DNA of 64,000 bases from Leifsonia sp. AG29 (GCF_009765225.1 NZ_VMSF01000001.1:2046001-2110000); one strand, 5' to 3'. Counted from the stretch's first letter, positions 1 through 8,264 are shown. Translations and numbers: made by a program. Notes: generated by a model not told the origin, from the letters alone.

Positions 1-163
1 GCTGGTCCTGCTCCGGGAAGAGGACGCCGCAGTCGACGATCAGCAGCTTGCCCTCGTACTCGAAGACGGTCATGTTGCGGCCGATCTCGCCGAGGCCGCC
101 CGTGGGGACGATGCGGAGCGTGCCGGGCTCGAGGGCCGGCGGCGCGGAGACGGGGTTGGGCAT
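1..163 (-). CDS. rnj: Ribonuclease J, N-terminal fragment (runs off the window)
   Basis: The first 54 codons of a minus-strand gene are present; the rest lies left of base 1. The start reads MPNPVSAPPALEPGTLRIVP, followed by TGGLGEIGRNMTVFEYEG and LLIVDCGVLFPEQDQ. The GGLGEIGRN turn and the IVDCGxLFPE strand are the usual opening of the metallo-beta-lactamase domain of RNase J, an exo/endo-ribonuclease for mRNA decay and rRNA maturation. It lies 74 bp downstream of dapA on the same strand, a dapA-rnj order common in actinobacteria. The zinc-binding residues lie outside the window, so the call rests on the N-terminus and the neighbour. Confidence 0.88.
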   Translation of the reverse strand, partial: MPNPVSAPPALEPGTLRIVPTGGLGEIGRNMTVFEYEGKLLIVDCGVLFPEQDQ

Positions 164-237
164 GTGCCCTCCTGGTTCCTGTGGTTCGGTGCGGACGCTC
201 GTGCGCCCGCGATGGGTCCGGCCGCGTCGCGCGGCCG

Positions 238-1215
238 TCAGCGTGTGGTCCCGGCGATCTTCGGGAGGGCGCCCCCGGCGGCCGCGTTGCGGTCCGGCCG
301 GAAGTTGGAGAAGTCGACGCCCGGGATGTCGCGGACGAGGTCCAGCTCGTCCTCGATCTGGGCCGCCTCCCACTCCTCCGGCCCGACCAGCGGGAGGCGC
401 ACGCGCGGGCTCCCGATGCGGCCGAGGCCGTGGAGGATGTACTTCGCCGCGACCGTGCCCGGCACGTGCGTCATGACGGCGCGGACGAGCGGCTCGAGCT
501 TCTTGTGAGCGGCCGTCGCGGTGGCGAGGTCGCCCGCGTTGACCGCGTCGACGATCTGGCGGTACGGGGTCGGGGCGATGTTGGCGGTCACCCCGATGAG
601 ACCGGTGGCCCCGATCGAGAGGTGCGGCAGCACGTTGGCGTCGTCGCCGGAGAAGTAGAGCAGGTCGGTCTGGTTGAGCACCCGGCTCACCTCGCTGAAG
701 TCGCCCTTGGCGTCCTTGATCGCGAGGACGTTGGGGTGCTTGGCGATGCGGAGGATGGTCTCGTAGCGGATCGGCACGCCCGTGCGGCCCGGGATGTCGT
801 AGAGGATCACGGGGAGGTCGGTCGCGTCGGCGATCATCCGGAAGTGCGTGAGGATGCCCGCCTGGGTGGGCTTGTTGTAGTACGGCGTCACGACCATGAC
901 GCCGTCGGCACCGGCCTTCTCGCTCTGCCGGTACAGCTGGATCGCGTGAGCGGTCTCGTTGGAACCGCCTCCCGTGATGATCTTCGCTCGGCCGCTCGCG
1001 ACCGCCTTGCCCACTTCGACGAGGCGCAGCTTCTCGGGGTCGGTGAGGGTCGAGGTCTCGCCGGTCGTCCCGGTGACGACGATCCCGTCGGCGCCGGCCG
1101 TGATCACGTCGTCGATGTGCTTCTCGACGCCGGCCCAGTCGACCTCGCCGTCGGCGGTGAACGGGGTCACCAGGGCGACGAGCACCTGGCCGAACGGGTT
1201 CGCGGGGGCAGCCAT
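238..1215 (-). CDS. dapA: 4-hydroxy-tetrahydrodipicolinate synthase
   Basis: A 325-residue DapA, near the usual family length. It condenses pyruvate with aspartate semialdehyde, the first committed step to diaminopimelate and lysine. Seen in order: the TGTTGETSTL loop that holds the pyruvate carboxylate, MVVTPYYNKPTQAG with the active-site Tyr, LYDIPGRTGV, and AIKDAKGD with the Schiff-base Lys. The ATG at 1215 sits only 6 nt after a TAGCCT -10-like hexamer, so the message may be leaderless. dapB follows 3 kb away on the same strand and dapC lies at 24-25 kb, so three steps of the pathway are in this window without forming one operon. Confidence 0.97.
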   Translation of the reverse strand: MAAPANPFGQVLVALVTPFTADGEVDWAGVEKHIDDVITAGADGIVVTGTTGETSTLTDPEKLRLVEVGKAVASGRAKIITGGGSNETAHAIQLYRQSEKAGADGVMVVTPYYNKPTQAGILTHFRMIADATDLPVILYDIPGRTGVPIRYETILRIAKHPNVLAIKDAKGDFSEVSRVLNQTDLLYFSGDDANVLPHLSIGATGLIGVTANIAPTPYRQIVDAVNAGDLATATAAHKKLEPLVRAVMTHVPGTVAAKYILHGLGRIGSPRVRLPLVGPEEWEAAQIEDELDLVRDIPGVDFSNFRPDRNAAAGGALPKIAGTTR

Positions 1216-1221
1216 GGCTCA

Positions 1222-1227
1222 AGGCTA
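1222..1227 (-). promoter_or_regulatory. -10 hexamer of dapA (possible leaderless start)
   Basis: TAGCCT on the minus strand ends 6 nt before the dapA ATG, leaving no room for a ribosome binding site if it is used. The same geometry recurs before several other genes in the window. No convincing -35 was identified. Confidence 0.4.
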
Positions 1228-1282
1228 GCGGGAACCGGCCGTCATGTTCCGACACAATCCCGCGCCTCCCGAGGGAGCCGGG

Positions 1283-1288
1283 TACCGT
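1283..1288 (+). promoter_or_regulatory. -10 hexamer of the thioredoxin-like gene
   Basis: TACCGT lies 8 nt before the ATG at 1297, the spacing expected for a leaderless transcript. No Shine-Dalgarno sequence precedes this ATG. Confidence 0.35.
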
Positions 1289-1296
1289 CGTCCGCG

Positions 1297-1743
1297 ATGA
1301 ATCCGCTGGCCGCCGCAGGCGTACTCCTCGCGCTCGTCGCCGTTTCCACGGCGGCCGGGCTCCTCTGGCGCGCTCGCACGGGCCGCGCCCGTGCCGCCGC
1401 CGGCGACGAACGGGTGCACCCGCACGAGGTCGGCGCGGAACCGGCCGGGTTCGGAGGCCGGGCAACGCTCCTCCAGTTCTCGACCGAGTACTGCTCGCCG
1501 TGCCGGTCGACGGCCCGGGTGCTCGGATCGGCCGCCGCGGCGCGGCGCGGCGTCAGCCACGTCGAGGTCGACCTCGCGGACCGGCCGGAGCTCGCCGGAC
1601 GCTTCTCGGTGCTCCAGACCCCCACCACCCTCGTCCTCGACGGCCACGGCGCCGTGCGCGCCCGGATCAGCGGTGCCGCGCGACCGGCCGACGTGGCATC
1701 CGTCCTCGACCGACTCCTCGGGAGCGACCATGTCCCTGCCTGA
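1297..1743 (+). CDS. Membrane-anchored thioredoxin-like protein
   Basis: A 148-residue protein with one N-terminal hydrophobic segment (about residues 3-23), then a short basic stretch and a thioredoxin fold. The redox site is EYCSPCR, a CxxC in the normal position after the first strand (LLQFSTEYC), and the cis-proline loop is LQTPTTLVL. The fold probably faces outside the membrane and carries out thiol-disulfide exchange; the substrate is unknown. The ATG at 1297 was chosen over a much longer upstream frame because that extension only mirrors dapA on the other strand. The next gene, a DUF4395 membrane protein, overlaps it by 14 nt, a common actinobacterial pair that suggests a joint membrane redox unit. 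Confidence 0.85.
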   Translation: MNPLAAAGVLLALVAVSTAAGLLWRARTGRARAAAGDERVHPHEVGAEPAGFGGRATLLQFSTEYCSPCRSTARVLGSAAAARRGVSHVEVDLADRPELAGRFSVLQTPTTLVLDGHGAVRARISGAARPADVASVLDRLLGSDHVPA

Positions 1744-2242
1744 CCCCACCCCGTCCCCCGCACCGGCCTCCGGCGCAGCCGCCGGAGCGCGCCGCGGCAT
1801 CGACCCGCGATCCCCGCGGTTCGGCGCGGGGATCACGGCGGTCCTCCTGCTGATCGACGTCTTCCTCGCACTGGTCGGCGCGACCGCGGCGGCGGCGCTG
1901 CTCCTCCTCGCGATCGCCCTGCTGTTCGCGTGGGGTGCGTTCGCGGGCGTGCAGCGCCACCCGTACGGACTCCTCTACGGCGCTCTCCTCCGTCCTCGGC
2001 TGGCCCCGCCGACGGACCTGGAGGACCCGGCGCCCCCGACCTTCGCGCAGGGCGTGGGGCTCCTCGTGACCGGCGCCGGCCTCCTCCTCCACGTGGCCGG
2101 AGTCGCCGGCGCCCTCCCGGTGGCCGCCGCTCTCGCCTTCGTCGCCGCCTTCCTCAACGCGGTCTTCGGGTACTGCCTCGGCTGCCAGCTCTATCTCCTG
2201 CTCGTCCGCACCGGGCTCGTGCGCCGTCGCGCCGTCGGCTGA
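1730..2242 (+). CDS. DUF4395 membrane protein with a CxxC motif
   Basis: 170 residues. The IDPRSPRFGA stretch near residue 25 is the family signature, followed by hydrophobic segments at about 34-75 and 110-150 and a YCLGCQLYLL motif near the C-terminus, whose CxxC could be redox active at the membrane face. The start is the ATG at 1730, inside the end of the thioredoxin-like gene, so translation is probably coupled. By neighbourhood I infer a partner or electron donor/acceptor for the thioredoxin-like protein; its biochemical role is not known to me. Confidence 0.8.
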   Translation: MSLPDPTPSPAPASGAAAGARRGIDPRSPRFGAGITAVLLLIDVFLALVGATAAAALLLLAIALLFAWGAFAGVQRHPYGLLYGALLRPRLAPPTDLEDPAPPTFAQGVGLLVTGAGLLLHVAGVAGALPVAAALAFVAAFLNAVFGYCLGCQLYLLLVRTGLVRRRAVG

Positions 2243-2266
2243 AACCGGGAATCCCCCGAGCGACCG

Positions 2267-2295
2267 CTGGACGTGTCGGGAGGCGTGGCTAGGGT
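2267..2295 (+). promoter_or_regulatory. Promoter of the OsmC-family gene
   Basis: CTGGAC and TAGGGT are separated by exactly 17 nt, and the ATG at 2342 follows about 46 nt downstream with its own AGGAG site. This is a good housekeeping-type promoter for a high-G+C actinobacterium. Confidence 0.45.
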
Positions 2296-2341
2296 GGATC
2301 CCGCCGGGCCGCTCCCCGCGGCCGCAGAACAGGAGAACCCC

Positions 2342-2767
2342 ATGGCTGTCACGAGCGAGTCCACCACGATCTGGAGCGGCGACCTGAAGAGCGGCTCCGG
2401 GAAGGTCACTCTCGACTCCTCCCGGGCGGCGGCGCTCGACGTGAACTGGAAGGCCCGCTCCCAGGGCGGCGCCGAGGTCACCACCCCGGAGGAGCTCCTG
2501 GGGGCCGCGCACGCCGCGTGCTTCTCCATGGCCTTCTCGAACATCCTGAGCGGCTTCGGAGCGAAGCCCGAGACGATCCGGACCACCGCGGCCGTCACGT
2601 TCGACCCGGCCGAGGGCATCACGGGCAGCCACCTCACCGTAGCCGCGACCGTGCCCGGCCTCTCGCAGGAGGACTTCGACCGCCTCGCCGATGAGGCCAA
2701 GCGCACCTGCCCCGTCTCGCGCGCGCTGGTCGGCATTCCGATCACGCTCGACGCCACCCTGGACTGA
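2342..2767 (+). CDS. OsmC-family peroxiredoxin
   Basis: 141 residues, the standard OsmC size. These dimeric enzymes reduce organic hydroperoxides with two conserved cysteines; here they lie in AAHAACFSMAF (peroxidatic) and AKRTCPVSRAL (resolving). The GGAEVTTPEELLGAAHA stretch is typical of the OsmC branch. The ATG at 2342 is preceded by AGGAG at good spacing. The following epimerase-like gene starts 3 nt after its stop, so the two are probably co-transcribed. The physiological hydroperoxide cannot be told from sequence. Confidence 0.92.
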   Translation: MAVTSESTTIWSGDLKSGSGKVTLDSSRAAALDVNWKARSQGGAEVTTPEELLGAAHAACFSMAFSNILSGFGAKPETIRTTAAVTFDPAEGITGSHLTVAATVPGLSQEDFDRLADEAKRTCPVSRALVGIPITLDATLD

Positions 2768-2770
2768 GCG

Positions 2771-3667
2771 GTGCGGGTGCTCGTCGCCGGCGCGTCCGGC
2801 CTGATCGGCACCGAGCTGACCCGTCAGCTGGCGGCGGGCGGCCACGAGGTCGTGCGCCTCGTCCGGCGCGAGCCGGGGGGCGCGGACGAGATCCGGTGGG
2901 ATCCCGCCGCGCACCGGCTCCCCGTCTCGGCGTTCGACGGCGTCGACGCGGTCGTCAACCTCTCGGGCGAGTCCCTGAGCCGGGTCCCGTGGACGGCGGC
3001 GCGCAAGCGACGGATCCTCTCGTCCCGCATCGAGGCGACGACGACGCTCGCCGAGAGCATGCGGGAGGCGCCGCGCCCGCCCGCCGTCTTCGTCAGCGGC
3101 TCGGCCGTGGGCTTCTACGGCTCCCGCCCCGGTGTCCGGCTCACCGAGGAGGTGCCCCGCGGAACCGGCTTCCTCGCCGACGTCACCGCGGCGTGGGAGG
3201 CGGCCGCCCGGCTGGCCCCGGACGGCACGAGGCTGGTGCTCGCCCGCACCGGCGTCGTGATCGGCCCGGGTGGTGCGATGAAGCCCCTGCTCCCGATCGC
3301 TCAGGCCGGCCTCGCGGGCCCGATCGGCAGCGGTCGCCAGCACTGGCCCTGGATCAGCCTCCACGATGAGGCGGCGGCGCTCGTCCACCTGCTCGGGTCG
3401 GAGCTCTCCGGTCCCGTGAATCTGGCGGGCCCCACACCGGCGACCGCGGGCGATGTCGTGGGGGCCCTCGCGGAGGCGCTGCACCGCCCCTACCTGCTGC
3501 CCCTCCCCTCCCCCGCCGTGAAGCTCGCCCTCGGGCAGGCGGGCCGGGAGCTCCTCCTGGCCGATCAGCAGGAGGTGCCGCAGAAGCTCACCGAGGACGG
3601 ATTCGTGTTCCGCGACAAGACGGTCCGCGACGCGATGGCACGGCTGATCGAGGCGCGCCGCCGCTGA
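2771..3667 (+). CDS. TIGR01777-type NAD(P)-dependent epimerase/dehydratase
   Basis: 298 residues forming a Rossmann fold of the extended SDR class. The N-terminal GASGLIGTEL is the nucleotide-binding loop; DAVVNLSGESLS and VSGSAVGFYGSR carry the strand 4 and active-site Ser/Tyr region, followed by ARTGVVIGPGG. The C-terminal part resembles the YfcH/SulA-homolog group, whose substrate is poorly known. GTG at 2771 is 3 nt after the OsmC stop, so translation is probably coupled. The gene is convergent with the TPR gene, with a hairpin over both stop codons. Confidence 0.88.
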   Translation: MRVLVAGASGLIGTELTRQLAAGGHEVVRLVRREPGGADEIRWDPAAHRLPVSAFDGVDAVVNLSGESLSRVPWTAARKRRILSSRIEATTTLAESMREAPRPPAVFVSGSAVGFYGSRPGVRLTEEVPRGTGFLADVTAAWEAAARLAPDGTRLVLARTGVVIGPGGAMKPLLPIAQAGLAGPIGSGRQHWPWISLHDEAAALVHLLGSELSGPVNLAGPTPATAGDVVGALAEALHRPYLLPLPSPAVKLALGQAGRELLLADQQEVPQKLTEDGFVFRDKTVRDAMARLIEARRR

Positions 3668-3688
3668 CGGCGGGGGCGACCGTCAGCG
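3662..3688. terminator. Hairpin between convergent genes
   Basis: CGCTGACGG and CCGTCAGCG form a perfect 9-bp stem with a 9-nt loop that covers the stop codons of both the epimerase gene and the convergent TPR gene. It probably works in both directions; there is no U-tract, as is common at high G+C. Confidence 0.5.
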
Positions 3689-4138
3689 CGCCCGCTTCTC
3701 GTCGTCGCGGTACAGGCGGATGGCCTGGCGCAGCGCCGCGCGAGCGCGGCGCCGGTCACCCGAGGCGTCGTAGGCGAGCCCGAGGCGGAACCAGGCGCGC
3801 CAGCTCCCGGGCGCCGCCTCGACCTCCGCCTTGTACTCGGGGAACTGGGCGTCGGCCGCGTCGCGCAGCGGTCGCCCGCTCGCCCGCGTGGGCAGATCCT
3901 CGACGGGCAGGCCGCCCTCGGCCTCGAGGATCCGGACCAGCTTCTCGGTGCGGGCGCCGAACAGCAGCTCGCGGCCGATCGCCCACCCGGCGATGACGGG
4001 AAGGACGAGCAGGGCAACGCCCATGGCGATGCCGACCGGCTGGCCGGTGACGATGAGGAGCACGGCGCGTTGGAGCGCGAGCACCAGGTACACCACCAGG
4101 AGCAGCGCCATCAGGAGCGCCGCGAGACGGTTGCGCAC
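3683..4138 (-). CDS. Small membrane protein with a TPR-like tail
   Basis: 151 residues. Two hydrophobic segments (about 6-32 and 38-57) are followed by a soluble part whose end, SWRAWFRLGLAYDASGDRRRARAALRQAI (split here as one TPR-like helix pair), matches a single tetratricopeptide repeat. It starts 5 nt after the dapB stop on the same strand and so is likely in the dapB operon. Actinobacterial genomes often have a TPR membrane protein next to dapB, but its role is not established; I assign none. Confidence 0.72.
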   Translation of the reverse strand: MRNRLAALLMALLLVVYLVLALQRAVLLIVTGQPVGIAMGVALLVLPVIAGWAIGRELLFGARTEKLVRILEAEGGLPVEDLPTRASGRPLRDAADAQFPEYKAEVEAAPGSWRAWFRLGLAYDASGDRRRARAALRQAIRLYRDDEKRAR

Positions 4139-4143
4139 GGCGG

Positions 4144-4923
4144 CTACTGCTCGCGCACGGTGGGGCGCGGAGGCTCGCCCGACGGCTCGGCGATGCCCAG
4201 GTCGATCAGCTTGTCGAGCCCGACGACGACACCGCTGACCTCCGCTGCGGCCCGGAGGGCGAGGAGGATCCCCGCCTCGTAAGCGTGGGCGGAGATCGTG
4301 TCGTGGCGGATGGTCAGCTGCTCGCCGGCCCCGCCGAAGATCACCTGCTGCTGCGCACCGACCCCGAGCATCCGGAGGCTGTGGACCGGGACGCTCGCCA
4401 CCTGCTGCCCGCGGGCGCGCTGGTCGGTGTGCGGCGCCTGGACCGGGCCGAGCCCGGCACGGGCCGCGCCGATGAGCTCGGCCGTCCGGACCGCCGTTCC
4501 CGACGGCGAGTCGATCTTGCCGGTCCCGTGCGTCTCGACGATCTCGACCGAGTCGAAGAAGCGCGCCGCCACCGTCGCGAACGCCGTGCCCAGGGCCGAG
4601 CCCAGGGAGAAGTTCGGGATGACGACCGCTCCGGAGCCGTCGCTCGACGCGACGCGCCGCTCGAGGTCGAGGATGCGGTCGGCGGACCAGCCCGAGGTGC
4701 CGATCAGCGCCTTCATACCGTGCTCCACGGCGAAGGCCACGATGCCGGGGCTCACGTGCGGGAGGGTCATGTCGACGAGCACGTCGGCGCCGAGCATCTC
4801 ATCGAGCGACGACCGGGAGCCGAGACGGCCGACGAGCTCGAGGTCGTCGGACTCCTCGATCAGGCGGACGGCGACGCTCCCCAGCTTGCCGCCCGCACCG
4901 GCGACGGCCACGCGAATAGTCAC
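4144..4923 (-). CDS. dapB: 4-hydroxy-tetrahydrodipicolinate reductase
   Basis: 259 residues. It reduces the DapA product with NAD(P)H in lysine/diaminopimelate synthesis. Visible are the dinucleotide loop VAGAGGKLG, VDMTLPHVSPG, the GTSGWS loop, IPNFSLGSAL, and the signature VEIVETHGTGKIDSPSGTA with the catalytic His and the Lys that binds substrate. HxxK is read as HGTGK, and SGTA is complete. The start is GTG at 4923, 6 nt after a TAGGCT hexamer, which fits a leaderless message. The family often has His-His in the helix (EIVEAHHxxK); here it is ETHGTGK, as is usual for the shorter actinobacterial form. Confidence 0.95.
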   Translation of the reverse strand: MTIRVAVAGAGGKLGSVAVRLIEESDDLELVGRLGSRSSLDEMLGADVLVDMTLPHVSPGIVAFAVEHGMKALIGTSGWSADRILDLERRVASSDGSGAVVIPNFSLGSALGTAFATVAARFFDSVEIVETHGTGKIDSPSGTAVRTAELIGAARAGLGPVQAPHTDQRARGQQVASVPVHSLRMLGVGAQQQVIFGGAGEQLTIRHDTISAHAYEAGILLALRAAAEVSGVVVGLDKLIDLGIAEPSGEPPRPTVREQ

Positions 4924-4929
4924 CCGCCC

Positions 4930-4935
4930 AGCCTA
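4930..4935 (-). promoter_or_regulatory. -10 hexamer of dapB (possible leaderless start)
   Basis: TAGGCT on the minus strand ends 6 nt before the GTG start of dapB. The preceding bases give no ribosome binding site. Confidence 0.4.
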
Positions 4936-4984
4936 ACCCGCGGCCACCGCGCCGCCCGTCCCCCGGGATGCGAGAGCGGCGCGT

Positions 4985-4990
4985 TAATGT
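4985..4990 (+). promoter_or_regulatory. -10 hexamer of the GNAT gene
   Basis: TAATGT ends 6 nt before the ATG at 4997, again the geometry of a leaderless transcript. Confidence 0.4.
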
Positions 4991-4996
4991 GGTGCG

Positions 4997-5491
4997 ATGT
5001 GGTCTTTCGCTGATGTCGCCGTGACCGACGCTGTTGCGCACCGGATGCTGTCCGACTACTTCGCGGAGCGGTCCGCCGGCTTCCCGGCCGCGCAGGGCGC
5101 GTACCGCACCGCGTTCCCCGATCCGGGTCAGTTCGTCCCGCCGCGCGGCGTGTTCCTCCTGGCGTACGACGACGAGCAGGAGGCGGGCTGCGGCGGCATC
5201 CGGGAACTCGGGGCGGACACGGGGGATGCAGCGCCGGGGCGAGCGGCCGTCCGCTATGAGATCAAGCACCTCTGGGTGTCGCCGCGCTTCCGCGGGCGCG
5301 GCCTCGGGCGCGCCATCCTCTCGGAGCTGGAGCATCGAGCGAGAGGCTTCGGCGCGACCGAGGTCGTGCTCGACACGAACGCCAGCCTGGAGGCCGCGGG
5401 CCGGTTGTACCGCACCCACGGGTACGAGGAGATCGAGCCGTACAACGACAACCCGAATGCGACGGACTGGTTCCGCAAGATGCTCGCCTGA
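4997..5491 (+). CDS. GNAT-family N-acetyltransferase
   Basis: 164 residues with a complete GNAT core: the beta-4 strand IKHLWVSPRFRGRGLGRAIL holds the Q/RxxGxG/A acetyl-CoA pyrophosphate loop (RGRGLG), followed by LDTNASLEAAGRLYRTHGYEEI, the usual motif B and end of the fold. It transfers an acetyl group from acetyl-CoA to an unknown amine. The gene stands alone between dapB (divergent) and the M16 protease gene, 48 bp before the latter. No substrate is suggested by context. Confidence 0.9.
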   Translation: MWSFADVAVTDAVAHRMLSDYFAERSAGFPAAQGAYRTAFPDPGQFVPPRGVFLLAYDDEQEAGCGGIRELGADTGDAAPGRAAVRYEIKHLWVSPRFRGRGLGRAILSELEHRARGFGATEVVLDTNASLEAAGRLYRTHGYEEIEPYNDNPNATDWFRKMLA

Positions 5492-5526
5492 CCGGCCGGG
5501 CACCCGGGCCGGACGACCCGCTGGCG

Positions 5527-5532
5527 TAGGCT
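5527..5532 (+). promoter_or_regulatory. -10 hexamer of the M16 protease gene
   Basis: TAGGCT ends 7 nt before the ATG at 5540. A GGGAGGG run lies in the gap and could also act as a ribosome site, so leaderless use is less certain here. Confidence 0.35.
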
Positions 5533-5539
5533 GGGAGGG

Positions 5540-6889
5540 ATGAACAGCGCAGTCGACCTCCCGCTCGGTCTGGCCGACCTCTCATTCGCGGCGTCGGGTG
5601 ACGCGCTGGTCCGGCGCACGATCCTGCCGAGCGGCGTGCGGGTGCTCAGCGAGCAGGTGCCGGGCGCCCGCAGCGCGACGCTCGGCTGGTGGGTCGCGGT
5701 CGGATCGCGCGACGAGACGGAGGGACGCTCGGGCAGCCTCGGGTCGACGCACTTCCTCGAGCACCTTCTGTTCAAGGGCACGCCGACCCGGACCGCGCTC
5801 GACATCGCGATCTCGTTCGACTCGGTCGGCGGCGAGCACAACGCGATGACCGCCAAGGAGTACACCTGCTACTACGCCAAGGTGCAGGACCGCGACCTGG
5901 CCATGGCCGTGGAGGTCATCGGCGACATGCTGACCTCGTCCCTCCTCGACCCCGTCGAGTTCGAGAACGAGCGCGGTGTCATCCTCGAGGAGCTCTCGAT
6001 GGCCGAGGACGACCCCGCCGACGTCGCCAGTGACCGGCTCTTCTCGGCGATCCTCGGCGACCACCCGCTCGGACGCCCGATCGGAGGGCGCCCGGACACG
6101 ATCAGGGCCGCGACGCGCGACGCCGTCTGGGAGCACTACCGGCGGAACTACCGCCCGCAGGACCTCGTCATCACCGCTGCCGGGGCCGTCGACCACGACG
6201 GGCTCGTCGCCGGGGTCACCCGCGCCCTCGCCGCCGCCGGGTGGGACCCGGAGACACAGGCTGCGCCGGTCGAGCGCCGGCCGGCAGGCGCCGTGCCGGT
6301 CGAGCGCGGGGCCGCCGTCGTCACGGTGGAGCGCCCGACCGAACAGGCGAACCTCCTCGTCGGGGTCCCCGGGATCGTCGCCACCGACCCGCGGCGCACC
6401 ACAATGAGCGTGCTGAACTCGGTCCTCGGCGGCGGCATGTCGAGCCGCCTGTTCCAGGAGGTCCGCGAGAAGCGCGGGCTCGCCTACTCGGTCTACTCGT
6501 TCTCGGGGGCCTACGCCGACGCGGGCGTCTTCGGGCTCTACGCCGGCTGCGCGCCGGCCAAGGCCCGCCAGGTGGCGGAGCTCATGCTGTCGGAGCTCCA
6601 CCGCCTCGCCGACCACGGCGTCACCGCCGAGGAGCTGCGGCGCGCCGTCGGTCAGCTCTCCGGCGGAGCGGCGCTCGCCCTCGAGGACTCCGACACCCGG
6701 ATGTCCCGGCTCGGACGCGCGGAGATCTCGCTCGGCGAGTTCGCCGACCTGGACGAGAGCCTCCGGCGCCTCCACCTCGTCACCGCCGACGACGTGCGCG
6801 ACCTCGCCGCCGACCTCGCGGCACGGCCGGTCTCCATCTCCGCGGTCGGGAGCGTCACCGACGACGTGTTCGCCGGTCTCGCCCCCTGA
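5540..6889 (+). CDS. M16-family zinc metalloprotease (insulinase/processing peptidase type)
   Basis: 449 residues, the length of single-chain bacterial M16B peptidases. The inverted zinc motif HFLEH (HxxEH) lies near residue 75, followed by the distal Glu in FENERGVILEELSM about 75 residues later, so the catalytic half is complete. The C-terminal half has the R/Y-bearing GMSSRLFQEVREKRGLAYSVYSF segment that completes the cavity. In actinobacteria this gene usually follows pnp and precedes dapB; here pnp is not in view. The peptide substrate is unknown. The next gene starts 34 bp downstream. Confidence 0.95.
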   Translation: MNSAVDLPLGLADLSFAASGDALVRRTILPSGVRVLSEQVPGARSATLGWWVAVGSRDETEGRSGSLGSTHFLEHLLFKGTPTRTALDIAISFDSVGGEHNAMTAKEYTCYYAKVQDRDLAMAVEVIGDMLTSSLLDPVEFENERGVILEELSMAEDDPADVASDRLFSAILGDHPLGRPIGGRPDTIRAATRDAVWEHYRRNYRPQDLVITAAGAVDHDGLVAGVTRALAAAGWDPETQAAPVERRPAGAVPVERGAAVVTVERPTEQANLLVGVPGIVATDPRRTTMSVLNSVLGGGMSSRLFQEVREKRGLAYSVYSFSGAYADAGVFGLYAGCAPAKARQVAELMLSELHRLADHGVTAEELRRAVGQLSGGAALALEDSDTRMSRLGRAEISLGEFADLDESLRRLHLVTADDVRDLAADLAARPVSISAVGSVTDDVFAGLAP

Positions 6890-6923
6890 GCCGCCTCCCG
6901 TTCCACCTCGAAAGGTCCTCGCG

Positions 6924-7526
6924 TTGCCCCACTACATCTACCTCGTGCGACACGGCGAGCAGCAGGATGCCGAGCACGGCCTCCCCGACGGCCCGCTGTC
7001 GCCGCGGGGGAAGCGCCAGGCCCAGCTCATCGCGGAGCGGCTGAGCGGCATCCCCTTCACGGGCATGTACCACTCCCCGCTGGTGCGCGCCGCGGAGACG
7101 GCCGCGATCATGAAGGAGCGCATGCCGGCGCTCGACCCGCAGCCCTCGAGCCTCCTGTTCGACTGCATCCCGTCCGGGCCGACGCCCGACATGCCGAAGG
7201 CGTTCGAGTCGTTCTTCGGGCCGGTGACGGAGGCCGAGATCGAGGCGGGGCGAGCCCAGATGGAGGATGCGGTCCACGAGTTCCTCACGCCCGCGATGGG
7301 CGATCGCCACGACCTGCTCGTGACGCACAACTTCGTGATCGGCTGGTTCGTGCGCCACGTGTTCGATGCGCCCGCCTGGCGCTGGCTGGGCCTCAATCAG
7401 GCGAACTGCGGCCTGACGATCATCCGGGTCCGGTCGGCGAAGCCGCCCGTGCTCGTCGTCCACAACGACCTCGGTCATCTCCCCGTCGAGCTGCGCACCG
7501 GACTGCCCGAGCTGCAGCCCGTCTGA
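6924..7526 (+). CDS. Histidine phosphatase family protein (phosphoglycerate-mutase fold)
   Basis: 200 residues. The catalytic VRHGE motif is at residues 8-12, SPLVRAAETAA carries the second Arg, and LVTHNFVIGWFVRH supplies the second His, so the active site is complete. These enzymes pass a phosphate through a phospho-histidine; the substrate is unknown. The TTG at 6924 is the best start: AAAGG sits upstream at proper spacing and the protein then begins MPHYIYLVRHG. It probably shares a transcript with the M16 gene and is convergent with the TetR gene. Confidence 0.9.
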   Translation: MPHYIYLVRHGEQQDAEHGLPDGPLSPRGKRQAQLIAERLSGIPFTGMYHSPLVRAAETAAIMKERMPALDPQPSSLLFDCIPSGPTPDMPKAFESFFGPVTEAEIEAGRAQMEDAVHEFLTPAMGDRHDLLVTHNFVIGWFVRHVFDAPAWRWLGLNQANCGLTIIRVRSAKPPVLVVHNDLGHLPVELRTGLPELQPV

Positions 7527-7568
7527 GCGGCTCCCGCGCGGGCGCGCCGAATCCGGGCGTTCCGGCCG

Positions 7569-8153
7569 TCAGGCTTCGGCGAGGATGCGGTCGAGCGCGC
7601 GATGCAGCGCAGCGCCCGCGGCCACGGGGTCGCCGACGTAGCCGCCCGCGAGGGCGCCGTCGCGCGCAAGGATGAGGTCGTCGGCGGCGTCTCCGGGACG
7701 GGGATGCCCGATGGCGCGGAAGAGCTCCTCGATCCGCTTCGCGTACCAGTCGCGGTGGGCGGTCACGGCGAGACGGACCGGGTTCGTCTCGTCGGCGAAC
7801 TGCGCTGCCGCGTTGATGAAGGGGTCTCCGCGGAAACCGGGACGCACCGCCTCCGCGTTGATGCTGTCGACGAGGGCGCGCGCGATGTCGCGCGGGTCGT
7901 CGTGGAGGCGCTCCTGCTCCGCGAACCAGTCGCGCACCTGGCGGTCGCGGCCCTCGACGTAGGCGATGATCAGGAGGTCCTTCGAGCGGAAGTGCTTGTA
8001 GAAGGTCGCCTTGGTCACGCGGGCGCCGGCGATGATGCGGTCGACGCCGACGGTGTGGATGCCCTCCTCGTAGAAGAGCTCGTCGGCGGTGGCGAGGATC
8101 TTGAGCTTCGACGGCGCCGGAGGGCGGATGGTCGCGCGGGCACTGACGACCAT
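7569..8153 (-). CDS. TetR-family transcriptional regulator
   Basis: 194 residues. The N-terminal helix-turn-helix spans about residues 14-60, with ILATADELFYEEGIHTVGVDRI and the recognition part ARVTKATFYKHFRSKDLL. The C-terminal ligand/dimer domain is not like any family I recognise. A perfect 6-2-6 palindrome lies in its own promoter region (8265-8278), so autorepression is likely. The only adjacent same-strand gene is the aldo/keto reductase upstream, which has a different palindrome and is therefore probably not its direct target. Confidence 0.9.
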   Translation of the reverse strand: MVVSARATIRPPAPSKLKILATADELFYEEGIHTVGVDRIIAGARVTKATFYKHFRSKDLLIIAYVEGRDRQVRDWFAEQERLHDDPRDIARALVDSINAEAVRPGFRGDPFINAAAQFADETNPVRLAVTAHRDWYAKRIEELFRAIGHPRPGDAADDLILARDGALAGGYVGDPVAAGAALHRALDRILAEA

Positions 8154-8264
8154 CCGCGGCTCCTTCTTCGGTGGAGGCGGCGACCGCCTCCGGTGTGCTT
8201 GGGGCCACCGGACCCGGCGCGGGGGAGACAGCCGGAGCCGGTGGTGGAATCAGTATATAGGTAG

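Noticed and set aside
181-1296. A long N-terminal extension of the thioredoxin-like gene
   Set aside because: It mirrors dapA on the other strand; the ATG at 1297 gives a normal protein with a membrane anchor.
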